A DNA stretch of 64,000 bases from Polyangia bacterium (GTDB lineage Bacteria; Myxococcota_A; Polyangia; Polyangiales; JAUICN01), in contig JAUICN010000002.1 of the NCBI GenBank assembly GCA_030427835.1, positions 248,001-312,000 of the forward strand. The letters run 5' to 3'. The translations under genes and the position numbers were made by a program. Each line of letters opens with the position of its first letter. The stretch's first letter is position 1. The notes beneath the pieces are model-generated. The model saw nothing but the letters and a program-made list of their open reading frames with translations, did not search any database and was not told where the DNA came from. Positions 17,793-26,750 of this stretch are shown here, piece after piece.

Positions 17793-19639
17793 GCTTTTTG
17801 TCCCAGCGCAGGGAAGTGGGCCAGTTTCGTGGTCGCTACCGGTGGATGACATTTGCAGTCCTGTTTGTCTTTGTCGTGATTTTTGCCCGGTTCGTACAGT
17901 TGCAGTTTTTTCAATACGACAAGTACCAGGCCATCGCGATTGACAATATCAGCCAAACCCAGTCGCTTGAGGCGGAGCGGGGCGTGTTGCTGGACGTGAA
18001 GGGTCGGGAGATGGCTACCAACCGACCTTCCTACGTGGTGTCGGTGGTTCCCGCCGCCATGTCGGATCACGTTGTGGAACGGTTTTGTCATTACATGGGC
18101 TTTGATGGCGGCGATTGCGATGGGTTTCGCCTGCGCCTTTCTCAGATCCCGGACAGGAGAAAAAGACACCGGGTCATGATGTTTACGGATCTCACCCGCA
18201 GCCAGGTTGCGGCACTTGAAACCCATGCCACGGAGCTTGCGGATATTCGTGTGCAGTCGGTGCCCCTGCGGGTGTACCCCTTGAAGGAACTGGGCGCCCA
18301 TTCCATTGGCTATCTCAACGAAATCTCCGCCGAGGAACTTGCCCTGGGAAGGCAGAACGGCATGCGTATGGGAGATCGCGTGGGCCGGGTGGGGTTGGAG
18401 CAGGCCCTCGAGCCCCAATTGAGGGGCCGGCGTGGCCGTGTACGGCGTACCTCGCCGAGTGTTTTGCGGGGTGTTTCCCTTCGGGAGGTGCAGGAGGATC
18501 GCACGGAACCTGAACCGGGAAAAAACGTTCGCCTCACCTTGGATGTGGATTTGATGCGCATTGTGAAGCGGGCATTTCACAGGCACCCCTCGGGTGCGGC
18601 GGTGGTGGTGGAAGTGAATACGGGGCGTGTTGCGGCTTTGTTTTCTAAGCCCTCCTATGACCCCAATGAAATGATGCTTGGTATGTCTGTGGCGCGTTAC
18701 CGCGAGCTGTCTTCCAATCCCTACCGACCACTGATCGATAAGACGGTTTATGAAAGCTATTTCCCTGGATCCACGTTTAAGCCCTTTGCGGCTCTGGCGG
18801 CATTGGGAGATGGCCATGTTGAGGCCACCCAGCGATACACCTGCCCGGGTTTTCACGAGATTGGCAATCAGAGGCTGCGCTGTACCAGTGTTCACGGAGA
18901 AGTGGACCTACGTCACGCGCTTGTGCAGTCGTGCAATGTCTATTTTTGGGAGCTTGCAGAACAGCTCGGGTTGGAGCGTCTCAACTGGTACGCGCGGGAG
19001 TTTGGCTTTGGCAAGGTGATGGGGCTTGGCATCAATAGCGAAGCCTCAGGGTTTCTCGCAAGTCGCGAATGGTATGAGAATCGCTTTGGGCGTTTTCGCC
19101 TGGGTTTCACGCTGAATACGGCGATTGGTCAGGGCAATACCCGGGCCACGGTGCTGCAGGTAGCGTCGGCCTACGCAACGCTTGCAAATGGAGGCACCCT
19201 GTACCAGCCCCAGCTTGTGGAAGAAGTGCGTGATGTGAAAGGCCATGTTCACTCCGGGTTCAGGCCCATTGAGGTGAGGAAGGTCCGGATTCGTTCGGAA
19301 CACTTGCAGGAGGTGAGGCGGGGGCTTGTGGGGGTTGTGAATGATGCCGAGGGTACAGCTGCCGATGCCCGTATCGAGGGGCCGATTCAAGTGGCGGGGA
19401 AAACGGGTACGGCCCAGGTGGCCCGACAGGGGGGGCGGCGCCCGAGTTCACCGAGTGCCAACCAGGGCAGGCGGGGGCCCGATTTGGATCGCGACCACGC
19501 ATGGTTTGCGGGTTATGCGCCGGTGGAGAACCCCAGGTATGCGATTGCCGTGGTGCTTGAACATGGGGGAGCGGGCGGAAAGTACGCGGCTCCTGTGGCC
19601 GTGCGTATTCTTCACGACTACTTGAGTGAGGCCCCATGA
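17789..19639 (+). CDS. mrdA: penicillin-binding protein 2 (peptidoglycan transpeptidase)
   Basis: 616 residues from ATG 17789, which overlaps the mreD stop by 4 bp. One N-terminal membrane anchor (FAVLFVFVVIFARFVQLQFF), then the pedestal region (EAERGVLLDVKGREMATNRP), and a transpeptidase domain with all three active-site motifs: STFK near residue 327, SCN near 380 and KTGTAQ near 537. PBP2 cross-links lateral-wall peptidoglycan with RodA. The segment after KTG (RQGGRRPSSPSANQGRRG) is a polar insert. The stop overlaps rodA by 4 bp. Confidence 0.97.
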   Translation: MSFLSQRREVGQFRGRYRWMTFAVLFVFVVIFARFVQLQFFQYDKYQAIAIDNISQTQSLEAERGVLLDVKGREMATNRPSYVVSVVPAAMSDHVVERFCHYMGFDGGDCDGFRLRLSQIPDRRKRHRVMMFTDLTRSQVAALETHATELADIRVQSVPLRVYPLKELGAHSIGYLNEISAEELALGRQNGMRMGDRVGRVGLEQALEPQLRGRRGRVRRTSPSVLRGVSLREVQEDRTEPEPGKNVRLTLDVDLMRIVKRAFHRHPSGAAVVVEVNTGRVAALFSKPSYDPNEMMLGMSVARYRELSSNPYRPLIDKTVYESYFPGSTFKPFAALAALGDGHVEATQRYTCPGFHEIGNQRLRCTSVHGEVDLRHALVQSCNVYFWELAEQLGLERLNWYAREFGFGKVMGLGINSEASGFLASREWYENRFGRFRLGFTLNTAIGQGNTRATVLQVASAYATLANGGTLYQPQLVEEVRDVKGHVHSGFRPIEVRKVRIRSEHLQEVRRGLVGVVNDAEGTAADARIEGPIQVAGKTGTAQVARQGGRRPSSPSANQGRRGPDLDRDHAWFAGYAPVENPRYAIAVVLEHGGAGGKYAAPVAVRILHDYLSEAP

Positions 19640-20742
19640 ACCTTTCTCGGAACGCCACAACCCAGTTTGATTGGGTGTTGTTTGTGGTGGTGTCTGCCAT
19701 TGCAGTGCTTGGGATTATCAATCTCTACAGTGCCACCAGTTCCCATCAGGAAACCCTGGGTGGCCTGTATTTGCAGCAGATCTATTGGTTGACCCTGGGT
19801 GCGGGGGTGGCGGTGCTTGTGGCCGTGGTGGACTACCGCGTGCTCGATCGGCACGCCTGGGTGATTTACGGGGTGGGGCTGGCGCTGTTGATTCTGGTGT
19901 TTTTGTTGGGGACCACCGTGCGCGGATCCACTCGTTGGATCCAGGTGGGTTCCTTTGCTCTTCAGCCAAGCGAGGTCATGAAGGTGGTGCTGGTGGTGGC
20001 CCTGGCGCGCCATTTTCAGCACGAGGTTCGGTCGGATGGGCTAACCCTACGGGATCTGCTCGTGCCTGGATTGCTGTTGGGGGTGCCTTCGTTGCTTATC
20101 CTTTCCCAACCGGATTTGGGAACGGCATTGATCCTGGCGTTCATCTTCTTCAGCGTGCTCGCGTTGGTTCGAATGCATTGGGGGTCGGTCGCCACAGTGG
20201 CACTTGTTGCGGTGGTCACGGCCCCCCTGGTCTACACCTACGTGCTCAAGGATTACCAGCGGGATCGGTTGCTGGCGTTTGCGAGCCCAGATGCGGATGT
20301 TTTGGGCATTGGTTGGCATACGCACCAATCCTTGATTGCGATTGGAAGTGGCGGCCTTTGGGGTAAGGGGTTTCTTCAGGGTACCCAGAATCACTACAAG
20401 TACTTTCCGGATCAACACAGCGATTTTCCCCTTGCGGTGTGGGCAGAGGAGCAGGGTTTCATGGGGGTGCTTCTTCTCCTGGGCCTCTATCTTGTGTTGG
20501 TGCTGTGGGGCATTCGTATTGCAAGCCAGGCCCGGGACCGATTTGCCGCGGTGTTGGCCATCGGTGTGACCGCCATGATCTTTTGGCAAACCATTGTAAA
20601 CGTGGGAATGGTCTGTGGTTTACTCCCGGTGGTGGGGGTCACGTTGCCCTTGTTTAGCTACGGCGGATCCAACGTACTCACCACCATGATCGGTATTGGC
20701 CTATTGATGAACGTCTCCATGCGAAGGTTCCGGTTTTCATGA
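19636..20742 (+). CDS. rodA: rod shape-determining protein RodA (SEDS glycosyltransferase)
   Basis: 368 residues with about ten membrane segments. Family signatures include GSTRWIQVGSFALQPSEVMK, SQPDLGTALIL (with the catalytic-region Asp), GSGGLWGKGFLQGTQNHYKYFPDQHSDFPLAVWAEEQG (written here as the known SEDS loop) and GVTLPLFSYGGSN. RodA polymerises lipid II into glycan strands together with PBP2. Both neighbours overlap it by 4 bp, so expression of the whole wall module is coupled. Confidence 0.97.
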   Translation: MNLSRNATTQFDWVLFVVVSAIAVLGIINLYSATSSHQETLGGLYLQQIYWLTLGAGVAVLVAVVDYRVLDRHAWVIYGVGLALLILVFLLGTTVRGSTRWIQVGSFALQPSEVMKVVLVVALARHFQHEVRSDGLTLRDLLVPGLLLGVPSLLILSQPDLGTALILAFIFFSVLALVRMHWGSVATVALVAVVTAPLVYTYVLKDYQRDRLLAFASPDADVLGIGWHTHQSLIAIGSGGLWGKGFLQGTQNHYKYFPDQHSDFPLAVWAEEQGFMGVLLLLGLYLVLVLWGIRIASQARDRFAAVLAIGVTAMIFWQTIVNVGMVCGLLPVVGVTLPLFSYGGSNVLTTMIGIGLLMNVSMRRFRFS

Positions 20743-21551
20743 CACAAACGTTGGTTGGGGTGGTGCAGATGACTTCTACTGCGGACGTGGAGGCGAATCT
20801 GGTTTGCGTGGAAGATCTCGTGGAGCAGGCCTGTGCTCGTGGGGCGCGGCTGGTGGTTTTGCCGGAGTGTTTTGGGTTTTTGGGGCCGGGAGATGGCAAG
20901 TTGGATGTGGCGGAGTCTCTTTCGGGGGATGGGCCCATCCTTGCCCGGTGTGCCTCGTTGGCGGTGCGTCACGGGGTGGAGTTGCTGTTGGGTGGATTTT
21001 GGGAGCTGTGTACGGAGCCAGGCAAGGTGTACAACACGGCGGTTCATTTGGACGCGGATGGCCAGGTAAGGGCGGTTTACCGGAAGATTCATCTGTTTGA
21101 TGTGGATTTGCACGATGGCACGGCGATTCGCGAGTCGGACTCCATGGTGCCCGGGCAAGATGTGGTGGTGGCCGATACGGTGGCCGGGCGAATGGGTTTA
21201 AGTATTTGTTACGACGTGCGATTCCCAGAGTTGTATCGGAGACTGGTGGACGGTGGAGCCCGTGTGCTTGCTGTACCTGCTGCGTTTACGTTGAGTACGG
21301 GTAAGGAGCATTGGCATGTATTGCTACGGGCACGGGCGATTGAGAGCCAGTGTTATGTGCTTGCTGCAGCTCAAACGGGCCGACACTTTGGCAACCGCTT
21401 TTCCTACGGTCACGCCATGATTGTGGACCCATGGGGTGTTGTCATTGCCCAATGTGGTGAGGGCCCTGGTGTGGCCGTGGCGCCCGTGGAGCTAGACCGA
21501 GTTGACGCGGTGCGAGCGATGCTCCCAAGCCTTCAGCACCGTCGTCTTTAG
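20739..21551 (+). CDS. carbon-nitrogen hydrolase (Nit1/omega-amidase-like)
   Basis: 270 residues of the nitrilase superfamily with the full catalytic triad: Glu43 (LPECFGF), Lys116 (YRKIHLFD) and Cys157 (SICYDVRFPELYR). The sequence around Cys and the HLFDVDLHDG segment resemble the Nit1/Nit2 branch, whose members hydrolyse deaminated glutathione or alpha-keto-glutaramate. That is a metabolite-repair role in the cytoplasm. It is coupled to rodA by an ATGA overlap, an odd place for a housekeeping amidase; a link with wall synthesis may be only transcriptional. Confidence 0.88.
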   Translation: MTQTLVGVVQMTSTADVEANLVCVEDLVEQACARGARLVVLPECFGFLGPGDGKLDVAESLSGDGPILARCASLAVRHGVELLLGGFWELCTEPGKVYNTAVHLDADGQVRAVYRKIHLFDVDLHDGTAIRESDSMVPGQDVVVADTVAGRMGLSICYDVRFPELYRRLVDGGARVLAVPAAFTLSTGKEHWHVLLRARAIESQCYVLAAAQTGRHFGNRFSYGHAMIVDPWGVVIAQCGEGPGVAVAPVELDRVDAVRAMLPSLQHRRL

Positions 21552-21591
21552 GTATCCCTGGTTGGTGTACTGTCGCAAACCCGGGCGCCCT

Positions 21592-21616
21592 CAAAACCAA
21601 CCTGGGTTGTTTTGAA
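21592..21616 (+). terminator. weak possible terminator after the cell-shape operon
   Basis: CAAAACCAACC-TG-GGTTGTTTTG can form a short imperfect stem followed by a few T residues, 40 bp after the amidase stop. The stem is A/T rich and the T-tract poor, so this is tentative. Confidence 0.3.
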
Positions 21617-21823
21617 GTCGTTTTGAAGTCACAATACTGAACAAATCTTCACTTCAATATCTCTTTTATTTTCAGGTACTTGTCGCTTGTTTGGGTTGCC
21701 CAGTTCCCTTATGGTGACTGTATTTTTCTTTTTTTAACGGAAATAATGAACTGTCTGGCGCGGTGTACCTGGGTTTCTCCATGGCTGCTCGGTGCCACCA
21801 CTCAATCTGTAAAGGGGGCACAG

Positions 21824-24277
21824 ATGGGGAACATTTTCATACACAGGATGGATACGCAGCGGGTCTTCTGGACGGCGTTGTTGGTTTCGGGATTGGTTAT
21901 TGGTGTTGGGGGCTGTAGCGCCGAGGACGCAAGTCGCGAAACACCAAGTGAGGCGGAAGATGGTCTGCCCTTCGATGATATTGCTGCGATGAACCCAGAG
22001 GAGATGGCCGAAGGTGTGGATGCTGTGCATGACGAGCACGTGGGTGGCGGCGATAGCCACGGGACGAGCTACGGGAGTTCTGGAAATACCGACTCCGACG
22101 ATGACGGAGACACGGACTCTGAAGATTCGGACGACGATTCCGTAGGACCGGATGATGACCCCACGCCTGACTCGGATGACGGCGATTCCTCTGAAGAGGG
22201 TGACGAGGATTCTGACCCCGGAAATACGGATGCAAATGGTTCTGATCCGTCAGGCGACGATGATGATGCAGGGGATGACGACGCAGAGGATGATAACGAA
22301 GGGGATGACGACGGAGGGGATGACCCCCAGGAGGAACCGGCGCCCCAGTGTGTCTCGGACAGCGACCACGATGGGGTCTGTGATGATGTGGATCGATGCT
22401 GGGGATCCAATGACAGTCTTGATGATGATGGGGACGGCGTTCCCAATGGTTGTGATCAATGCGAAGGTGCCGACGACGACGGTCCGGATGCCGACCACGA
22501 CGGCGTTGTGGATGCCTGTGATGTTTGTGCGCTTGGGGCCGATACCGCCGATGCGGATATGGATCAGGTTCCAGACGCCTGCGATGTTTGCCCAGGCTCT
22601 GATGATCGTATGGATGACGACGGGGACGGTACGCCCAACGGTTGCGATGCGTGCCCTTCGGGCTCCCACGATTCCGATAGGGATGGTGTTCCAGACGCTT
22701 GTGACACGTGCGCCTATGGGGACGACGCGCTGGACGGCGACGGTGACGGCGTTCCGGATGCCTGCGACCTGTGCCGGGAGGGTGACGATACCCAGGACTC
22801 GGATGGCGACGGTGTTCCGGATGCCTGCGATCTCTGCCCAGGAGGAAACGATTCAGAAGATATGGATGGCGATTCTGTTCCGGATACCTGTGATGTGTGC
22901 CTGAAGGGCGATGATTTGGTGGATCGGGACCTGGATGGCGTGCCTGACGCCTGCGATATTTGCACTTCCTATGACGATGGTGTGGACAGCGACAGGGATG
23001 GGGTGCCTGACGGTTGTGACGTCTGTGCTGGCGGCGATGACGATCAGGACGCAGACGGTGATGGTGTACCTGATGCTTGCGACATGTGTGCGGCGGGCGA
23101 TGACGGGCTGGATGGCGACGGGGACGGTACGGCGGATGCCTGTGACCTGTGCCCAAGTGTCGCTTACCAGAATGATCGATTGGATAGCGATGGCGACGGA
23201 ACGCCTGATGCTTGTGACCCCTGTGGGCCCAATATGGCTCTGGGCCCACTGGCCCACTGGCCATTGAGCGATGGGGTTGGGAGCCAGGTCGCCGAGGATG
23301 CCACGGGCAATGGCTACGATGCTCGAGTTACGGATGGCCTTGTGTTTGGAGCGGCATCATCCGATCCTGGCGGACAAACAGCCGCATTCTGGGGTGACGA
23401 AGACTACTCCCGTGCCGTGGTTTCTCCGTTCAATGGTTTTCCGGCAACGGAAGTCAGCGTGGGGTTTTGGTTCAGGAGGGATGCCACAGAAGAGGTGGGC
23501 CGTGGTGTGCATCGTGAGCCGGGACATATCTCCTACGCCACCAGCAACTCCAACCACAATGCCTTTTTGGTGTTTACGGATTGGAACCAAAATGGATACG
23601 ACCTACGGGTCTATGTGGGTGGGTACTACTTTAATACGGGGTACCCATTCGAGTCCGGTGAATACAAGGGGCATATGGATGGCCAATGGCATCACGTTGC
23701 CGTCTCCTGGAAGAGCGACGGAGGCCGTGTGCGTGTCTATGTGGATGGTGAAGTTGTGGGTCGCTACAATGGGTTCCGGGCGGGGTACACAATCCCGGAC
23801 GGTGGATCTTTTGTACTGGGTCAGGAGCAGGACCGCGTGGATGGTGGGTACGACAACTGCCAAAACGTACGTGGATGGATGTCCGATGTGGCGCTGTACG
23901 ACAGTGAACTGAATGCATCTGACGTGCAGTCCATGGTGAACCGTAGGACCTCCACTGCCTGTACGGTCCCTTGCGATGGATTGGGTTCGACCTTTGGGTG
24001 CGCTGCATCCTCCTGTGAGGCCATCCATCGGGATGATTCAAACGCCGAAAGCGGAACCTATTGGATCGATGGGGGGCGGGTTTCTGAGGTGGAGGATAGG
24101 TACTCCAACGTGGATTCATCCTTTGAGTTTGTCCATCCACCGGAGGCCATGTACTGCGATATGGAGGCCTTTGATGATGGTGACGATGACGACGACGATG
24201 ACGATGATGACGATGGAAGGCGCCCCCATCCGGGGCGTCACCTGGGTCGGGGTGGGCATCACCCCCATCATCGCTAG
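21824..24277 (+). CDS. lipoprotein with thrombospondin type 3 (calcium) repeats and LamG-like domain
   Basis: 817 residues from ATG 21824 (AAGGGGG 5 bp upstream). Residues 9-30 form a signal peptide ending in the lipobox GVGGC. A linker of about 130 residues is dominated by Asp, Ser, Glu and Gly. Residues about 180-475 hold roughly a dozen thrombospondin type 3 units (DxDxDGxPDxCDxC), which in known proteins wrap Ca2+. A LamG/concanavalin-like domain follows (LAHWPLSDGVG ... WHHVAVSWKSDGGRVRVYVDG). Near the C-terminus ESGTYWIDGG ... MYCDMEAFDDG resembles the start of a fibrinogen-type domain, cut short by an Asp run and an RPHPGRHLGRGG tail. Probably a surface adhesin; ligand unknown. Confidence 0.85.
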   Translation: MGNIFIHRMDTQRVFWTALLVSGLVIGVGGCSAEDASRETPSEAEDGLPFDDIAAMNPEEMAEGVDAVHDEHVGGGDSHGTSYGSSGNTDSDDDGDTDSEDSDDDSVGPDDDPTPDSDDGDSSEEGDEDSDPGNTDANGSDPSGDDDDAGDDDAEDDNEGDDDGGDDPQEEPAPQCVSDSDHDGVCDDVDRCWGSNDSLDDDGDGVPNGCDQCEGADDDGPDADHDGVVDACDVCALGADTADADMDQVPDACDVCPGSDDRMDDDGDGTPNGCDACPSGSHDSDRDGVPDACDTCAYGDDALDGDGDGVPDACDLCREGDDTQDSDGDGVPDACDLCPGGNDSEDMDGDSVPDTCDVCLKGDDLVDRDLDGVPDACDICTSYDDGVDSDRDGVPDGCDVCAGGDDDQDADGDGVPDACDMCAAGDDGLDGDGDGTADACDLCPSVAYQNDRLDSDGDGTPDACDPCGPNMALGPLAHWPLSDGVGSQVAEDATGNGYDARVTDGLVFGAASSDPGGQTAAFWGDEDYSRAVVSPFNGFPATEVSVGFWFRRDATEEVGRGVHREPGHISYATSNSNHNAFLVFTDWNQNGYDLRVYVGGYYFNTGYPFESGEYKGHMDGQWHHVAVSWKSDGGRVRVYVDGEVVGRYNGFRAGYTIPDGGSFVLGQEQDRVDGGYDNCQNVRGWMSDVALYDSELNASDVQSMVNRRTSTACTVPCDGLGSTFGCAASSCEAIHRDDSNAESGTYWIDGGRVSEVEDRYSNVDSSFEFVHPPEAMYCDMEAFDDGDDDDDDDDDDDGRRPHPGRHLGRGGHHPHHR

Positions 24278-24281
24278 TGCG

Positions 24282-26717
24282 TTAGCGTATGAGTTTGAGG
24301 TGGGGAACGGGGGCGTGTGCGGACACGACCCCACTTTCCTCTGCCACGTAGATCCAGCCACGCTCATCCACACGGAGGAAGTCAGGCACTAAATCGCATT
24401 CGAGGGTGGGGCCGAGCGGTAGGCCATCCGACGGCCGTAGACTGTGAACCCTTGAAGAAGGCACGAAAAGTGCAGCTCCCCGGAGAATGGGTTCCAGTGT
24501 TCTGGGGAGTTCGTCGGTGGAATAGTCGGCCAGCACTTGGCTCCAGCGGTATTCCCCGGTTTTCGTATCCAGTGAGGCAAACAGCCCACTGGGTGAGTTG
24601 ATCATAAGATCGTTGTCCATGCGTAGGGATGCAGCGCCTGCGAAAAGACCCGGGTCCTTTACCCGCCAGAGTTCGTTGCCGGTCACGCGATGTAGGCCCA
24701 CCAGTTGTTGTCCACGTTTGCGATCCATGGTGGGTACAATCATGGCCACCTGTGTGGCGATCGGCCCCGCGGTTACGGTTTGATCTAGGGGTGTGGACCA
24801 AAGAATCTCGCCGCTGATCAGGTGAATGTGTAGTGCGACACAGGAGGTGTGATTGCTTGTGCCGGCAACTACGGTGACCGTATCCCCTACTACGGAGGGA
24901 GCGTGAAGGATGGGCAACTCAGTGGATGTTCGCCACAGGGGTTCGCCGGTGCGCACGTCGAGGGCTTGCAACATGGGCTCTCCCGATACTGCGAGAAGGA
25001 TTCGCCCACAACGATGCAGCCGTATGGGTCCGGATCCGGGTGTATGAAGGCGCCAAACCATTTCCCCGTGACGCATGTCGAGTGCAGCCAACCGGTTGGG
25101 GCCCTCTGTCACCAGTGCCAACGGGGGGTCCTTGGGCCCTCCGCCTCGCAGTGCTGGGCTGAGGGATAGGCCCTGGGGTTCGATGTTGCCGCGCGCGACA
25201 AGATCGCCGTGTTCCACGTCGCAGAACTCAAGCTCCCCTTCTGGAGATTGCAGCAACAGTGTGGTTCCAATCATGGAGGCCGTGCCGCCTGGCGTGGGGC
25301 GGGACCAAAGCAGGTCACCGTTGTTGCGATCCAGGGCAAAGGCACGTCGAGGAGTCGCGAGTACCAGCCTGTCTCCACATAGGAAGGTGGAGCATGCGTC
25401 CAACTCGGGCACCTCGATTTGCCAACGTTCTCCAAATCGCAATGTTCGTTCGGTAGCTTGGCTCCCGTTTGTGGATAGGTTGCCTGAGGCGTTCCTAGGA
25501 GAGTTGTCTATGTGGGCGTTTCTTTCGTCCTGGTCATTTTCTGGAGAATCCTGGCTTTCAATGAGCCCTTCGGTGCGCCATCGATCCACTTCGATGTTGG
25601 TCAATTGGGTGGCCTGGCGTGCCTGCTTGAGTGATTTTCGGAGCTGCCTTACCTGATCTCGCATGTTTCGAATGCGTAGATTTCGCAGTTGGGAGCGATC
25701 GGCGTTGACCAGTGCACGGATAATATCTGCCCCTACTCGGAGTACGGGGTGGACCAGGTCGTGCATATCCAGGTGGGGTATGGTGTTGGGCTTTCCATGG
25801 TCGGAACCGAGGGTGAGGTTGACTACGCCCTTGTCACTACGCTGAACCCCAAATAGGAAATTTCCCGCGGTGAGTTTCGTAAGAAGCTTTCGATCGTTTT
25901 GATGGGCATCAACGAGGGCCACGCACCCCGCGATCATACGTTGCAGGGCCAATAGAATGGGGCCCCGAGCCACGTTCAGCCGTTTCCCACGGCTCCATAG
26001 CCACAGATCTCCATCGAGAAGCAGCGCGTGGGTGTCTGCTCTGTACACTCCATTTGCACCTGTGTTTCTGTAGGTGGGGATTTGAATACGGAAACCGAAG
26101 GATAGGGGATGGGCTTCGCCTGGATCCTCCTGCTGGCCCCCTTGACGGTGCAATGTGGGTGCGGGCTCGGGGGAGGGTTCGGTTGTGTAGTCGGTGTGAG
26201 CGCGATGCAGCATGGCCCGGTGTAATCGCTGGTCGGATCCGTGTACCACGAGCTCCTCAAGTGTTTCCGAAAGGAAATGGAGCATGTCTGCGATGGGTAC
26301 AGGCCGGTGGCTGACTCGCACATCTGGGTTGGCGTGGGTTTCGTAGCAACTTACGTGTAAATGTTTCCTGTGGCGCGTAAATGCGATTTCGGCAGGCGTG
26401 TCGGCGAGGGGTAGGGTGACCTTGCGGAGGGGGGTGCCACATAGGGTGGCTACCCCATGAATGATATCGGTTGTATTGGGCAGGGGTAGTCGGGCATCAC
26501 CCAGCAGAAGTTCCGCCAGTGCCTGTCGTGCTTGCGCCTGCCGCGCTTGTGACTGCCGCGTTGGTGTTTGTTGGAGGCCTGACGGCGGGGTTGCGCTCCT
26601 GTCCTGTTGCTCCGCTTGCTGTGAAGCGGCTTGGCTTGGATTGGGTTTGGTGTTGACGGGCCGCAAATGCATGGTCGTATCAGGCGATCCCAGGCCGCCT
26701 GGGCGCGGGTCATCCAA
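24282..26717 (-). CDS. PQQ-like beta-propeller protein with unrecognised N-terminal domain
   Basis: Up to 811 residues from a TTG; an in-frame ATG at 26672 is an alternative. The C-terminal 390 residues are a beta-propeller of PQQ/WD40-like blades (ALDRNNGDLLWSRP, ALDVRTGEPLWRTS, HRVTGNELWRVKD, SLDTKTGEYRWSQV). Propellers of this type often serve as scaffolds (BamB) or bind cofactors. The first 400 residues include a Gln/Ala-rich start, a globular part (CGTPLRKVTLPLADTPAEIAF) and a coiled coil (QVRQLRKSLKQARQAT), which I do not recognise. There is no signal peptide, so it may be cytoplasmic. Last gene of the minus operon; it converges with the calcium-repeat gene, 4 bp apart. Confidence 0.75.
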   Translation of the reverse strand: MDDPRPGGLGSPDTTMHLRPVNTKPNPSQAASQQAEQQDRSATPPSGLQQTPTRQSQARQAQARQALAELLLGDARLPLPNTTDIIHGVATLCGTPLRKVTLPLADTPAEIAFTRHRKHLHVSCYETHANPDVRVSHRPVPIADMLHFLSETLEELVVHGSDQRLHRAMLHRAHTDYTTEPSPEPAPTLHRQGGQQEDPGEAHPLSFGFRIQIPTYRNTGANGVYRADTHALLLDGDLWLWSRGKRLNVARGPILLALQRMIAGCVALVDAHQNDRKLLTKLTAGNFLFGVQRSDKGVVNLTLGSDHGKPNTIPHLDMHDLVHPVLRVGADIIRALVNADRSQLRNLRIRNMRDQVRQLRKSLKQARQATQLTNIEVDRWRTEGLIESQDSPENDQDERNAHIDNSPRNASGNLSTNGSQATERTLRFGERWQIEVPELDACSTFLCGDRLVLATPRRAFALDRNNGDLLWSRPTPGGTASMIGTTLLLQSPEGELEFCDVEHGDLVARGNIEPQGLSLSPALRGGGPKDPPLALVTEGPNRLAALDMRHGEMVWRLHTPGSGPIRLHRCGRILLAVSGEPMLQALDVRTGEPLWRTSTELPILHAPSVVGDTVTVVAGTSNHTSCVALHIHLISGEILWSTPLDQTVTAGPIATQVAMIVPTMDRKRGQQLVGLHRVTGNELWRVKDPGLFAGAASLRMDNDLMINSPSGLFASLDTKTGEYRWSQVLADYSTDELPRTLEPILRGAALFVPSSRVHSLRPSDGLPLGPTLECDLVPDFLRVDERGWIYVAEESGVVSAHAPVPHLKLIR

Positions 26718-26750
26718 GCCATGTTACGGAGTGGGGCCTCGGTCGCGAAA

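Noticed and set aside
21897-23264. 455-codon minus-strand frame rich in His, Arg and Pro
   Set aside because: It is the antisense of the Asp/Gly-rich calcium repeats; its composition follows from the repeat.
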